Positions 1 to 8,781 of a stretch of 64,000 nucleotides of DNA are shown here, in pieces (the first letter of the stretch is position 1; each line of letters opens with the position of its first letter). Under the pieces are notes generated by a model. It did not search any database, was not told where the DNA came from, and saw only the letters and a list, made by a program, of their open reading frames with translations. The translations under genes and the position numbers were made by a program. This DNA comes from Streptomyces narbonensis. Lineage in GTDB: Bacteria; Actinomycetota; Actinomycetes; Streptomycetales; Streptomycetaceae. The DNA is taken from positions 1 to 64,000 of the forward strand of contig NZ_BMSF01000001.1 of the NCBI RefSeq assembly GCF_014649015.1, in the 5' to 3' direction.

Positions 1-31
1 ACCGGTACTAATAGGCCGAGGGCTTGTCCTC
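1..31 (+). rRNA. rrl: 23S rRNA, 3' end (partial)
   Basis: The window opens inside the last bases of a 23S rRNA gene: the stretch ending GGCCGAGGGCTTGTCCTC is the usual actinobacterial 3' terminus. Only the tail is present. It is followed by an 85-nt spacer and the 5S gene in the same orientation, as in a normal rrn operon. The exact mature end is inferred. Confidence 0.85.
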
Positions 32-116
32 AGTTGCTCGCGTCCACTGTGTTAGTTCTGAAGTAACGAACACGCCCCCCTCATACGGGTGGTGCGGCGG
101 TTCATATCTTCATAGA

Positions 117-235
117 GTTTCGGTGGTCATAGCGTTAGGGAAACGCCCGGTTACATTCCGAACCCGGAAGCTAAGCCTTTCAGCGCCGATGGTACTGCAG
201 GGGGGACCCTGTGGGAGAGTAGGACGCCGCCGAAC
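117..235 (+). rRNA. rrf: 5S ribosomal RNA
   Basis: A complete 5S gene begins GTTTCGGTGGTCATAGCG and ends GGACGCCGCCGAAC, about 119 nt. The internal CCCGGTTACATTCCGAACCC and CCGATGGTACTGCAGGG loops are typical of 5S rRNA, and the two ends pair (GTTTCGGTGG with CCGCCGAAC). It is the last gene of the rrn operon and is followed within 20 nt by a strong terminator. Confidence 0.96.
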
Positions 236-250
236 AATCATTGTGGGAAA

Positions 251-278
251 GCCCCGCACCTTATGGTGCGGGGCTTTT
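251..278 (+). terminator. rrn operon terminator
   Basis: GCCCCGCACC, a TTAT loop, then GGTGCGGGGC and TTTT form a perfect 10-bp hairpin with a U-run, 15 nt after 5S. It closes the rRNA operon and may also serve the converging DUF58 operon. A weaker hairpin (TCCCTT/AAGGGA, 298-312) lies between it and the DUF58 stop. Confidence 0.92.
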
Positions 279-342
279 CTGCGTTCACGGGCCGAATTCC
301 CTTCGGAAGGGATTGTCTGGAGACGGGTGTGAAGCCGTGGAG

Positions 343-1653
343 TCAGAGGCGGCCGGCTGCTTTCAGGGCGAGGTAGGCGTCGGCCAGGGCAGGGGCGAGG
401 GTGTCGGGAGAAGCGTCGACGACGGTGACGCCGTGGCGGCGGAGCTGGTCCGCCGTACGGGCTCGCTGAGACTGCGTCTGGGTGGCCGCGGCAGCTTCAT
501 AGACGCCCTCGATCGTGCCGCGGGCTCCTGCCATGGCGGTCGTCTGGGGATCGGCGACGGAGGCCAGCAGCACCGTGTGGCGCTGCGTGAGCTGCGGCAG
601 CACCGGGAGGAGGCCCTCGCCGACAGGGGCAGCGTCGAGGGTGGTCAGAAGGACGACCAAGGATCGGCGTGGGGCGCGGGACAGGGCCGTCGCGGCGAGG
701 CCGCGGGCGTCCGTCTCCACGAGCTCCGGTTCGAGCGGGGCGAGGGCGTTGACCGTCGCGGGCAGGACGTCACCCGCGGAGCGCCCCTGGACCTGGGCGC
801 GGAGGCGGCGGTCGTAGGCCACGAGGTCCACGCGGTCGCCGGCACGGGAGGCCAGGGCGGTGAGGAGGAGGGCTGCGTCCATCGCGGCGTCCAGCCGGGG
901 GACGTCGCCGACGCGGCCTGCCGAGGTACGGCCCGTGTCGAGGACGATGAGGATGTGGCGGTCGCGCTCGGGGCGCCAGGTGCGGACGGCGACCGTGGTC
1001 TGGCGGGCTGTGGCGCGCCAGTCGATCGAGCGGGTGTCGTCACCGGGGACGTACTCGCGGAGGCTGTCGAACTCGGTGCCTTCGCCGCGGGTCAGCACGC
1101 TGGTGCGGCCGTCCATCTCGCGGAGGCGGGCCAGGCGGGACGGCAGGTGCTTGCGGCTGGCGAAGGGCGGTAGGACGCGGACGGTCCAGGGGGCCTCGTG
1201 GTTGCCCTGCCGGGCGGCGAGGCCCAGGGGGCCGTACGAGCGGACGGTGATCCGTTCGGCTTGGCGGTCGCCGCGGCGGGTGGGGCGGAGTCTGGTGGTG
1301 AGGCGGCGGCGTTCTCCGGCGGGGACCGTGAGCTCCTGGCGGGACGCGGCCTGTTCGGTGCCGGGGAGCCAGCTGCTGGGTGGCCAGGCGTCGCGGAGGT
1401 GGGCGCGGAGGCGGCGGCGGGACGGGTTGGTGACCGTGAGCTGGACTTCTGCTGCGTCACCGAGTCGAACGGATGTGTCACCGCTTCGGGTGAATTGGAG
1501 CGTTCTCACTGGCGCGGCCAGAGCGTAGTCGCACAGAATTGCTAGTGAGAGGGGCGCGTTCACCGCGAGCATCCCCGCCCAGCTGGGGGCGAGGATGCCG
1601 ACGGGGAGCGATCCGAGGGCGGCGAGCAGCGCGGTGCGTCCGGTGAGGGCCAT
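343..1653 (-). CDS. DUF58 domain protein (vWA-like partner of MoxR)
   Basis: This 436-residue protein is the last gene of the 5-gene MoxR operon. Its N-terminus has two short hydrophobic segments (about residues 8-45). A beta-rich section follows, and then the DUF58 signature FDSLREYVPGDDTRSIDW near the middle. The C-terminal half reads like a von Willebrand A fold, with LIVLDTG as the first strand. In known systems DUF58 proteins pair with MoxR AAA+ ATPases in chaperone- or assembly-type complexes at the membrane; the client here is unknown. It starts with ATG 12 nt after the MoxR stop. Confidence 0.9.
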   Translation of the reverse strand: MALTGRTALLAALGSLPVGILAPSWAGMLAVNAPLSLAILCDYALAAPVRTLQFTRSGDTSVRLGDAAEVQLTVTNPSRRRLRAHLRDAWPPSSWLPGTEQAASRQELTVPAGERRRLTTRLRPTRRGDRQAERITVRSYGPLGLAARQGNHEAPWTVRVLPPFASRKHLPSRLARLREMDGRTSVLTRGEGTEFDSLREYVPGDDTRSIDWRATARQTTVAVRTWRPERDRHILIVLDTGRTSAGRVGDVPRLDAAMDAALLLTALASRAGDRVDLVAYDRRLRAQVQGRSAGDVLPATVNALAPLEPELVETDARGLAATALSRAPRRSLVVLLTTLDAAPVGEGLLPVLPQLTQRHTVLLASVADPQTTAMAGARGTIEGVYEAAAATQTQSQRARTADQLRRHGVTVVDASPDTLAPALADAYLALKAAGRL

Positions 1654-1665
1654 GGGGCGCCGTTC

Positions 1666-2649
1666 TCAGCGGGGGACGGGGACGTGGGCGAGGATCGAGT
1701 TGATGACGGAGTCACCGGTGACTCCCTCCATCTCGGCCTCGGGCCGCAGGTGGATGCGATGACGCAGGGTGGGGAGTGCGAGGGCCTTCACATCGTCAGG
1801 GGTGACGTAGTCCCGGCCGGTGAGCCAGGCCCAGGCGCGGGCGGTGGAGAGCAGGGCAGTGGCGCCTCGGGGGGAGACCCCGAGCGTGAGCGAGGGGGAT
1901 TCACGCGTGGCACGACAGATATCGACGACATAGCCGGCGATCTCGGGGGAGACCGCGACCTTGGCCACGGCCGCCCGGGCGGCTTCGAGATCGGCGGGGC
2001 CCGCGACCGGGCGGACACCAGCGGCCTTCAGGTCACGGGGGTCGAAGCCCTCGGCGTGCCGGGTGAGGACCTGGATCTCGTCGGTGCGTGAGGGCAGAGG
2101 GACCGTCAGCTTCAGCAGGAAGCGGTCCAGTTGGGCCTCGGGGAGAGGGTAGGTGCCCTCGTATTCGACCGGGTTCTGGGTCGCGGCGACCAGGAAGGGT
2201 TCGGGGAGGGCGCGCGGGGTGCCGTCGACGGTGACCTGACGCTCCTCCATCGCTTCTAGCAGGGAGGACTGGGTCTTCGGGGGCGTGCGGTTGATCTCGT
2301 CGGCGAGCAGCAGGTTGGTGAAGACGGGGCCGGGCTGGAAGGAGAACTCCGCGGTCCGGGCGTCGTAGACGAGAGAGCCGGTGACGTCGCTCGGCATGAG
2401 GTCGGGTGTGAACTGGACGCGTTTGGTGTCGAGTTCGAGGGCGGCGGCGAGCGAGCGGACCAGAAGGGTCTTGGCTACTCCGGGAACGCCTTCGAGGAGT
2501 ACGTGTCCCCGGCAGAGCAGGGCGACGACGAGACCGGTGACGGCGGGGTCCTGGCCGACCACTGCCTTCGCGATCTCTGTGCGCAGGGCCTCCAGGGAGG
2601 CGCGGGCGCTGTCCGAGTCCGTAGCGGTCTCGGGGGTTGGGGCGCTCAT
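1666..2649 (-). CDS. MoxR-family AAA+ ATPase
   Basis: A 327-residue MoxR-type ATPase. The Walker A is GVPGVAKT (about residues 54-61) and the Walker B is LLLADEINR. Sensor/arginine-finger regions follow, including ATQNPVEYEGTYPLPEAQLDRF, and a C-terminal lid carries the SPRGA motif. I chose the ATG at 2649 because it overlaps the upstream DUF4350 stop in an ATGA arrangement; the reading frame extends further upstream only as shadow sequence. MoxR ATPases remodel partner proteins, usually with a vWA/DUF58 protein encoded next door, as here. Translational coupling to DUF4350 and DUF58 suggests stoichiometric production. Confidence 0.95.
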   Translation of the reverse strand: MSAPTPETATDSDSARASLEALRTEIAKAVVGQDPAVTGLVVALLCRGHVLLEGVPGVAKTLLVRSLAAALELDTKRVQFTPDLMPSDVTGSLVYDARTAEFSFQPGPVFTNLLLADEINRTPPKTQSSLLEAMEERQVTVDGTPRALPEPFLVAATQNPVEYEGTYPLPEAQLDRFLLKLTVPLPSRTDEIQVLTRHAEGFDPRDLKAAGVRPVAGPADLEAARAAVAKVAVSPEIAGYVVDICRATRESPSLTLGVSPRGATALLSTARAWAWLTGRDYVTPDDVKALALPTLRHRIHLRPEAEMEGVTGDSVINSILAHVPVPR

Positions 2650-3851
2650 GAGGTGCGTACCTCTCTTTCGAGGGCGTCGAGTTGGTCCGCCAGGCGGATG
2701 AGGGTGGTGTCGTCGGCGGGAGCGGGGCCGAAGAGGAGGGTTCGGGGGTCCGCGGTGGTCTCGGGGAGACGGGCGGAGAGCGCGGGGAGCAGGCGCTCGG
2801 GGGAGTGGGCGTCCTGGACGGGGACGCCGAGGAGAGGGGCGATGCGGGTGCGGGTCGCCGTGCGGAGGACGGTGGCGGCGCGGTCGCGGGCGTCCGTCTT
2901 GCGGTAGAGGCGGGCGCGGCCCTCGGTGGTTTCGGAGGCGCGGACGGCGACGGGGAGGCGTTCGGTCACCAGAGGGCCGAGGCGGCGGCCGCGCCAGATG
3001 GCGACGAGCAGGGCGGCGACGGCGAGTTGGAGTGTGCCCCACAGCCAGCCGGAGGGGATGAGCGCGAGGAAGTTGTCCGTGGTGTCGCCGGCGGGTGCGT
3101 CGGTGGTGGCCGAGGTGTCAGCGAGGGAGGGGAGGTACCAGACGAGATGGGTCTGGGAGCCGAGGAGTTGCAGGGCGAGCGCCGCGTTGCCCTGCTGGTC
3201 GAGACGGTTGTTGTAGAGGATGTCGGGCGAGCCGAGGAGGACGGTGTCGGCGGTGCCGGTGCCGCTGGGGAGGCGGACCAGGGTCGGCCTGCCGTCGGAG
3301 GGGTAGCAGGTGTCGGCCTCGGTGCCGGGGGTGAGGGCGTAGCGCTCGCCGCCGAGTTCGGCGCTGCCGGCGCGGGTGGCGGCGGGCAGGGTGCAGGCGG
3401 GGGCGCGGTTCGTCACCGGGGTGTCGGAGGCGCTGGTGACTTCCGGGGCCAGGGTGGGGAGGGAGGCGCGACCGGCGCCGACGAGGACGGTGCGGGCGGG
3501 CGATCGGGTCATCGTGGCCCGGAGGGCGGCCTGTTGAGTCTTCGTCAGCAGGTCGGGCGTGGTGACGAGGAGGGTGGTGCTGGTGTCCGTGGCCGCTGTC
3601 GCCTCGTCGAGGGAGGTGGCCGTGGTGACCGCGACGCCGTTGTCCCTGAGCAGTTCGGCTACGGCGCGGCTGCCGGTGGGGTCGGCGGAGCGGGGGTCGA
3701 GGGCGCCGTGGGATTCGGTGGAGCGGAGCGTCGCGAGAGCGATGCCGCCGATGAGGATCAGGGCGATGACGAGGGCGGCGCCGCGGGCGCGGGTCCAGAT
3801 CTGGCGGGCGGACAGGGCGGTCGAGGTGGACTCGGCGGCCGGTCGGCTCAT
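2646..3851 (-). CDS. DUF4350 membrane protein
   Basis: A 401-residue protein with an N-terminal transmembrane segment (AALVIALILIGGIALATL). A long extracytoplasmic domain follows, containing the conserved GSRAVAELLRDNGV and LLVTTPDLL pieces typical of DUF4350 (a glutamine-amidotransferase-like or IFT52-like fold). A second membrane segment lies near LWGTLQLAVAALLVAIW, followed by a cytoplasmic tail. Start and stop both overlap neighbours by 4 nt (ATGA), so the middle of this operon is translationally coupled. Function is unknown; the family regularly sits between DUF4129 and MoxR in actinobacteria. Confidence 0.88.
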   Translation of the reverse strand: MSRPAAESTSTALSARQIWTRARGAALVIALILIGGIALATLRSTESHGALDPRSADPTGSRAVAELLRDNGVAVTTATSLDEATAATDTSTTLLVTTPDLLTKTQQAALRATMTRSPARTVLVGAGRASLPTLAPEVTSASDTPVTNRAPACTLPAATRAGSAELGGERYALTPGTEADTCYPSDGRPTLVRLPSGTGTADTVLLGSPDILYNNRLDQQGNAALALQLLGSQTHLVWYLPSLADTSATTDAPAGDTTDNFLALIPSGWLWGTLQLAVAALLVAIWRGRRLGPLVTERLPVAVRASETTEGRARLYRKTDARDRAATVLRTATRTRIAPLLGVPVQDAHSPERLLPALSARLPETTADPRTLLFGPAPADDTTLIRLADQLDALEREVRTS

Positions 3852-4540
3852 GAAGGCGCCCCTGGGGAAGCGGTGTCGAGGGAGGGCCGGGTCCGCTCCA
3901 GGGCGGTGTCCAGTTCCTCGATGCGGCGGTACGCGGGCTCGTCGGCGGTGCGGCCGCCGTATGTGACGTCGTCGAAGGTGCGGGCGGCGAGGCGCAGGTC
4001 GTCCGCGTGGGAGGGGAGCGAGCGGCCGGCCTCGGCGGCGGCCTCGTCGGCGGTGCGGCCGGGCCGGGGGTCGAGCAGGACGCGCTCCTCGAGGGAGCGG
4101 ACGATGGCCCGCATCCGCTCCTGGACGGCCTGGTTCCAGTGGCCTGCGGTGGCGTGCCGGGCGGCGGCCGCGCGGTGTTCCTTGGCGGTGCGGGGGCCGT
4201 CGGCGAAGAGGGAGTCTCCGGCCGTGGCGGGTGAGCGTTGGGGGGTGCCGAGTCGCCACCACAGGGCGGCGACGAGGGCGATGACGACCAAGGCGATGGC
4301 GACGAGGCCGACGACGCCGCCCGGGGTGGCTTCGGAGGCCGCGCTGAAGACGTCGTCGACCCATTCCCAGAAGCGGTCGAGGCCGCGCTGGAGGAGGTTG
4401 GGATCGTTCTGGTGGTACATCGGATCGGACAGCTCCCGCTCCGCCGCCTCGCGGGCGGGGATGCGGGAGATGTCCACCGGTACGTCGCCGTCGGCGCGTT
4501 GGAGCGTGAGTGGTGCGGTCGTTCCCCCCGGGACCGTCAC
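3848..4540 (-). CDS. DUF4129 domain membrane protein
   Basis: This 230-residue protein starts with GTG 4 nt after the stop of the upstream membrane gene. Residues about 76-97 (GVVGLVAIALVVIALVAALWW) form one transmembrane helix. The C-terminal cytoplasmic part carries the DUF4129 pattern, ending in DDVTYGGRTADEPAYRRIEEL. DUF4129 domains are often fused to transglutaminase-like proteins or encoded beside MoxR/DUF58 genes. No catalytic residues are evident. The role is probably structural, in the MoxR membrane complex (inference). Confidence 0.87.
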   Translation of the reverse strand: MTVPGGTTAPLTLQRADGDVPVDISRIPAREAAERELSDPMYHQNDPNLLQRGLDRFWEWVDDVFSAASEATPGGVVGLVAIALVVIALVAALWWRLGTPQRSPATAGDSLFADGPRTAKEHRAAAARHATAGHWNQAVQERMRAIVRSLEERVLLDPRPGRTADEAAAEAGRSLPSHADDLRLAARTFDDVTYGGRTADEPAYRRIEELDTALERTRPSLDTASPGAPS

Positions 4541-4544
4541 GGCA

Positions 4545-5759
4545 TCAGCCCCCGACGGTCTCGTCGCCGGGAGTGGGGCCGTAGCCGGGGAGGCCGGCGG
4601 CCCGGGCCAGTTCGAGGTCCAGCGCTTCGCGGCGGATGCGCTGGTCCACGTACAGGAGGACCGTGACGCCGGCCGAGATCGGGTAGGTGACGGCGCTGGT
4701 GAGGACGCCGCCGATGCCGGTGATGATCAGGAACGGCCACCCGAAGGAGACCGGGGTGCCGGTGAGCAGGCCGGAGAGGCCGTCGCCGTCGACCGCGATG
4801 GCGGCGATCGTGAACGGGATCGCGATGATCATGGCGAAGACGAAGATCAGCAGCTGGGTGAGTGCCGTGATGCCGAAGATCCGCCACCACGAGCCCTGAA
4901 CGAGCTTGGCCGAGCGCTTGAACGACGTCATGACGCCCTGGCGCTCCAGCATCAGGGCGGGGGAGGCGAGGCTGAAGCGGACCATCAGCCAGATCATCGC
5001 CACCGTGGCGCCGAGCCCGAGGAGCAGGACCAGGGCCACGCCGGGGGCGCCGCCGGCGAGGACACCGGGCAGCAGGCCGGCCACCATGATGCCGGCGCTC
5101 AGGGCCGCCATCAGCAGGGTGAGCCCGATGAGCTGAAGCAGGCGCGGGCGGGCTTCGCGCCAGGCCTCGCCGAGCGAGACGGGGCGGCCCAGGACCGCGC
5201 GGCTGACGACGACGGTCAGCAGGGCGGCGCAGACCATGGAGGCCATCAGCGTGACGAGCAGGGCGGGAGCGAGGCCGACCATGGAGTTCTGGGCCGACTC
5301 GAGCGACTGCTCCAGCTGCTCGGCGGGGGTCGCATCCGGGCTGATCGCCGGTGTTTTCGGGACGAGATACCGCTCGGCCAGGATGCTGGCGATCTGGGAG
5401 ATCACCGCGACCGTCACCGAGAAGGACAGCACCGTGCGCCAGTAGGTACGGAGGGTCTTCACCGAGCCGTCGAGGATCTCGCCCATGCCCAGCGGGCGGA
5501 GCGGGATCACGCCCGGCTTAGCGGCCGGCGGCTTGCCCCAGTGCGCGTTCGGGGGTGGAGCGCCCCAGTGGGGGCCGGGGGCCGGGGGTGGCGTCTGGCC
5601 GGTGGGCGGGGTCCACTGGCCGGCGGGCGGCTGGTCCTTGGACCACTGAGGGGTGGAACCGTTCACGTCGGCGGGAGTGGAGGGCCGGGGGATCCCGGGA
5701 CCGTCCTGGCCGTCGGAGGGGGCGGATCCGGGCGAGGTCCAGCCCGGAGTGTCGTTCAC
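4545..5759 (-). CDS. Multi-pass membrane protein, glycerophosphodiesterase-membrane-domain type
   Basis: The first gene of the MoxR operon, 404 residues. I chose the GTG at 5759 because AGGTGG lies 8 nt upstream; the frame stays open further up without a ribosome site. The N-terminal ~95 residues are Pro/Gly-rich and disordered. About six hydrophobic helices follow (for example AALLTVVVSRAVLG and GVALVLLLGLGATVAMIWLMV), with no phosphodiesterase catalytic domain. This matches the membrane domain family found alone in actinobacteria. Function is unknown; position suggests it scaffolds the MoxR/DUF58 machinery. Confidence 0.82.
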   Translation of the reverse strand: MNDTPGWTSPGSAPSDGQDGPGIPRPSTPADVNGSTPQWSKDQPPAGQWTPPTGQTPPPAPGPHWGAPPPNAHWGKPPAAKPGVIPLRPLGMGEILDGSVKTLRTYWRTVLSFSVTVAVISQIASILAERYLVPKTPAISPDATPAEQLEQSLESAQNSMVGLAPALLVTLMASMVCAALLTVVVSRAVLGRPVSLGEAWREARPRLLQLIGLTLLMAALSAGIMVAGLLPGVLAGGAPGVALVLLLGLGATVAMIWLMVRFSLASPALMLERQGVMTSFKRSAKLVQGSWWRIFGITALTQLLIFVFAMIIAIPFTIAAIAVDGDGLSGLLTGTPVSFGWPFLIITGIGGVLTSAVTYPISAGVTVLLYVDQRIRREALDLELARAAGLPGYGPTPGDETVGG

Positions 5760-6089
5760 GGTTCGTCCACCTCGGGGAAATGGTCGCGGTGCCGGTCGGC
5801 GAACCGGCTCGGTCACGGCGGCCGACACCGGAGACGGCGGCGGGCCGGGTGCCATCGTGCCACGCGGGGCTCACGTGTGGGCGGGAGCGGCCGTCTCGTT
5901 CGTACCTTTGTCCGGACCTTCATTGTCCGGGCGGTAGGCGGCACACTGTGCGAATGCCCGACCAGGACGCGCGATCCGTGCGGCGGCGGGCCGAGAGGAG
6001 CCCGATCCACGAGGTCGGGGCCCGGGCTGGGGGAGACGCTGTGGGACAGGTCACGGCAGGTAACGATTGGCTAATGGGATGATGTCGAT
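5760..6089. other. Divergent intergenic region, MoxR operon / mtrA
   Basis: 330 nt without a convincing gene. It holds a TTGTCCGG direct repeat (5908-5915 and 5923-5930) and, just before mtrA, the pentamers GTCAC (6050) and GTAAC (6060) with 10-bp phasing, described separately. No terminator is seen, as expected for divergent genes. Confidence 0.6.
6050..6064 (+). promoter_or_regulatory. Possible MtrA autoregulatory repeat
   Basis: GTCAC-n5-GTAAC lies 26 nt upstream of the mtrA ATG. MtrA and GlnR in Streptomyces recognise direct GTnAC-type repeats spaced about one helical turn apart; here the phase is 10 bp, slightly short of ideal. Autoregulation is inferred from motif and position only. 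Confidence 0.4.
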
Positions 6090-6767
6090 ATGAAGGGACG
6101 CGTTCTTGTCGTCGACGACGACACCGCACTGGCCGAGATGCTCGGGATTGTGCTGCGGGGTGAAGGGTTCGATCCGTCGTTCGTCGCGGACGGTGACAAG
6201 GCGCTTGCCGCTTTTCGGGAAGCCAAGCCGGACCTGGTGCTGCTGGACCTGATGCTGCCCGGAAGGGACGGCATCGAGGTGTGCCGGCTCATCAGGGCCG
6301 AGTCGGGCGTGCCGATCGTCATGCTCACCGCGAAGAGTGACACCGTCGATGTCGTGGTGGGCCTGGAGTCCGGGGCCGACGACTACATCGTCAAGCCGTT
6401 CAAGCCGAAGGAGCTCGTCGCCCGTATCCGGGCGCGGCTGCGGAGGTCCGAGGAGCCGGCGCCGGAGCAGCTCACCATCGGTGACCTGGTCATCGACGTG
6501 GCCGGGCACTCCGTGAAGCGGGAGGGGCAGTCCATCGCCCTGACCCCGCTCGAGTTCGACCTGCTGGTCGCGCTGGCGCGCAAGCCGTGGCAGGTCTTTA
6601 CCCGTGAGGTCCTGCTGGAGCAGGTCTGGGGATACCGGCACGCGGCCGACACCCGGCTGGTGAACGTGCACGTCCAGCGGCTGCGCTCGAAGGTCGAGAA
6701 GGACCCCGAGCGCCCGGAGATCGTGGTGACCGTCCGTGGCGTCGGTTACAAGGCGGGACCGAGCTGA
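6090..6767 (+). CDS. mtrA: Two-component response regulator MtrA
   Basis: A 225-residue OmpR/PhoB-type regulator. The receiver domain (1-~115) has the acidic pair D9-D10, the phospho-acceptor D53 (VLLDLMLPG) and K103 in VKPFKPKE. The C-terminal winged helix (about 130-225) includes LTPLEFDLLVALARKPWQVF and the recognition region ADTRLVNVHVQRLRSKVE. MtrA is the conserved actinobacterial regulator of cell-cycle, envelope and developmental genes, and in Streptomyces it represses antibiotic and nitrogen genes. It is followed directly by mtrB (1 nt between stop and start) and lpqB. Confidence 0.98.
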   Translation: MKGRVLVVDDDTALAEMLGIVLRGEGFDPSFVADGDKALAAFREAKPDLVLLDLMLPGRDGIEVCRLIRAESGVPIVMLTAKSDTVDVVVGLESGADDYIVKPFKPKELVARIRARLRRSEEPAPEQLTIGDLVIDVAGHSVKREGQSIALTPLEFDLLVALARKPWQVFTREVLLEQVWGYRHAADTRLVNVHVQRLRSKVEKDPERPEIVVTVRGVGYKAGPS

Positions 6768-6768
6768 C

Positions 6769-8781
6769 ATGACTACAGGCAGTACTGCTCCGAAGCCCGG
6801 GGACCCGGGAGACCGTACGGGGCGGGCTGCCGGACCGGGGCGGGGGGGCCCGCGTTTCGGCCGCCTGCGCGGCGGGCGGCTCCTCGACGGGACACCGGGC
6901 GGACCGGTGTTCCGGCTCCTCGCCCGCTGGGTCCGCCGACCGCTGCTGCCCGCTGTGCGGCTGTGGCGTCGGAACATCCAGCTGAGGGTCGTCGCGGGCA
7001 CCCTGCTGATGTCCCTCGGGGTGGTGTTGCTGCTCGGCCTCGTCGTCATCGGCCAGGTCCGCAACGGGCTGCTCGACGCCAAGGAGAGGGCCGCCCAGAG
7101 CCAGGCCGCCGGCGGGTTCTCCGCCGCGCAGGACCGGGCGGCGATCACCTCTTCGGCCCCCGGTCAGCAGGACGGCGGGCGGACCGGCGCGTCCGTGAAC
7201 TGGCGCTCCACGCTCGTCGAGCAACTGGCCAGTGGCGGCCAGAGCGCCTTCAACGTGGTCGCGCTCTCCCTCGACAGCGGTGACACCGCGAGCCGTGGCG
7301 TCCGCGCCTCCGGCGAGGTCGACCCCACCAAGAGCATCCCCGCCGACCTGAGGCTCAACGTCGCCCAGGGCACGAACACCTATCAGAAGTCGACCCGGAT
7401 CCACTACACCAGCGGCGATCCGTCCGAGGCCGGGCTGGTGATCGGCAAGCGGCTGAACGACGCCGACGGCACCCCGTACGAGCTGTACTACCTCTTCCCG
7501 CTGACGCAGGAGGAGGACTCCCTCACCCTCGTCAAGGGCACCCTCGCGACGGCCGGGCTGTTCGTCGTCGTGCTGCTGGGCGCCATCGCCTGGTTCGTGG
7601 TCCGGCAGGTCGTGACGCCCGTCCGGATGGCCGCCGGGATCGCCGAGCGGCTCTCGGCGGGCCGCCTCCAGGAACGGATGAAGGTCACCGGCGAGGACGA
7701 CATCGCGCGCCTCGGCGAGGCCTTCAACAAGATGGCCCAGAACCTCCAGCTGAAGATCCAGCAGCTGGAGGAGCTGTCTCGGATGCAGCGCCGCTTCGTC
7801 TCCGACGTCTCGCACGAGCTGCGCACTCCGCTGACCACGGTCCGGATGGCCGCCGACGTCATCCACGAGGCCCGCGTCGACTTCGACCCCGTCACCGGAC
7901 GGGCCGCCGAACTCCTCGGCGACCAGCTCGACCGTTTCGAGTCGCTGCTCTCCGACCTCCTGGAGATCAGCCGCTTCGACGCGGGAGCGGCGGCCCTGGA
8001 GGCCGAGCCGATAGACCTGCGCCAGGTCGTGCGCCGGGTCATCGGCGGCGCCGAACCCCTCGCCGAGCGCAAGGGCACCCGGATCGTCGTCCTCGGCGAC
8101 GAGCAGCCCGTGGTGGCCGAGGCGGACGCCCGCCGGGTCGAGCGCGTGCTGCGCAACCTCGTCGTCAACGCCGTCGAGCACGGCGAGGGCCGGGACGTGG
8201 TGGTGAAGCTCGCCGCCGCCGGGGGGGCCGTCGCCGTCGCCGTCCGCGACTACGGCGTCGGACTCAAGCCGGGCGAGGCGACCCGGGTGTTCAACCGCTT
8301 CTGGCGTGCCGATCCGGCCCGCGCGCGCACCACCGGCGGTACGGGCCTCGGCCTGTCGATCGCGGTGGAGGACGCCCGGCTGCACGGCGGCTGGCTGCAG
8401 GCCTGGGGCGAGCCCGGCGGCGGTTCGCAGTTCCGGCTGACGCTGCCGAGGACCGCGGACGAGCCGTTGCGCGGATCCCCGATCCCGCTGGAGCCCGAGG
8501 ACTCGCGGCGCAATCGTGAACAGGCGGCCGTCGGTCGCGTACAGGAGAGTGCGCGCCGCGTGGCGGTTCCGGCGCAGCCCGTCGGGGACAGGCCGTCGCT
8601 CCCCGTACCGCCGCGGCTGCCCGCGGCGCCCAGGGCGACCGTCGACCCGACGGCCCTGCCTGGCAGCGGGTCCAGGGTGGTGCCGCGAGCGGCGACGGGC
8701 AGTGACAGCGCCGGGGCGAGTGCGGCGACGGCCGGGGGAACCGGGAACGCGGAGCGGGAGGACGGGACACGTGGGCGCTGA
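6769..8781 (+). CDS. mtrB: Sensor histidine kinase MtrB
   Basis: 670 residues when started at ATG 6769, one base after the mtrA stop; an in-frame GTG 33 nt earlier would overlap mtrA. The order is a disordered cytoplasmic head, TM1 (~74-95), an extracytoplasmic sensor (~96-255) and TM2 (LATAGLFVVVLLGAIAWFVV). A HAMP linker and a DHp domain follow, with phospho-accepting His349 (SDVSHELRTPLT). The HATPase_c domain has NLVVNAVEHG and GTGLGLSI boxes. About 100 residues of Pro/Ala-rich tail follow, longer than in mycobacterial MtrB. It is the cognate kinase of MtrA and is modulated by LpqB in known systems. Confidence 0.97.
   Translation: MTTGSTAPKPGDPGDRTGRAAGPGRGGPRFGRLRGGRLLDGTPGGPVFRLLARWVRRPLLPAVRLWRRNIQLRVVAGTLLMSLGVVLLLGLVVIGQVRNGLLDAKERAAQSQAAGGFSAAQDRAAITSSAPGQQDGGRTGASVNWRSTLVEQLASGGQSAFNVVALSLDSGDTASRGVRASGEVDPTKSIPADLRLNVAQGTNTYQKSTRIHYTSGDPSEAGLVIGKRLNDADGTPYELYYLFPLTQEEDSLTLVKGTLATAGLFVVVLLGAIAWFVVRQVVTPVRMAAGIAERLSAGRLQERMKVTGEDDIARLGEAFNKMAQNLQLKIQQLEELSRMQRRFVSDVSHELRTPLTTVRMAADVIHEARVDFDPVTGRAAELLGDQLDRFESLLSDLLEISRFDAGAAALEAEPIDLRQVVRRVIGGAEPLAERKGTRIVVLGDEQPVVAEADARRVERVLRNLVVNAVEHGEGRDVVVKLAAAGGAVAVAVRDYGVGLKPGEATRVFNRFWRADPARARTTGGTGLGLSIAVEDARLHGGWLQAWGEPGGGSQFRLTLPRTADEPLRGSPIPLEPEDSRRNREQAAVGRVQESARRVAVPAQPVGDRPSLPVPPRLPAAPRATVDPTALPGSGSRVVPRAATGSDSAGASAATAGGTGNAEREDGTRGR

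Noticed and set aside
2682..6074. Very long open frame (1130 codons) on the plus strand opposite the MoxR operon
   Set aside because: Composition is Gly/Ala/Glu/Arg without domains, it lies antisense to five well-supported genes, and such frames arise by third-position GC bias.
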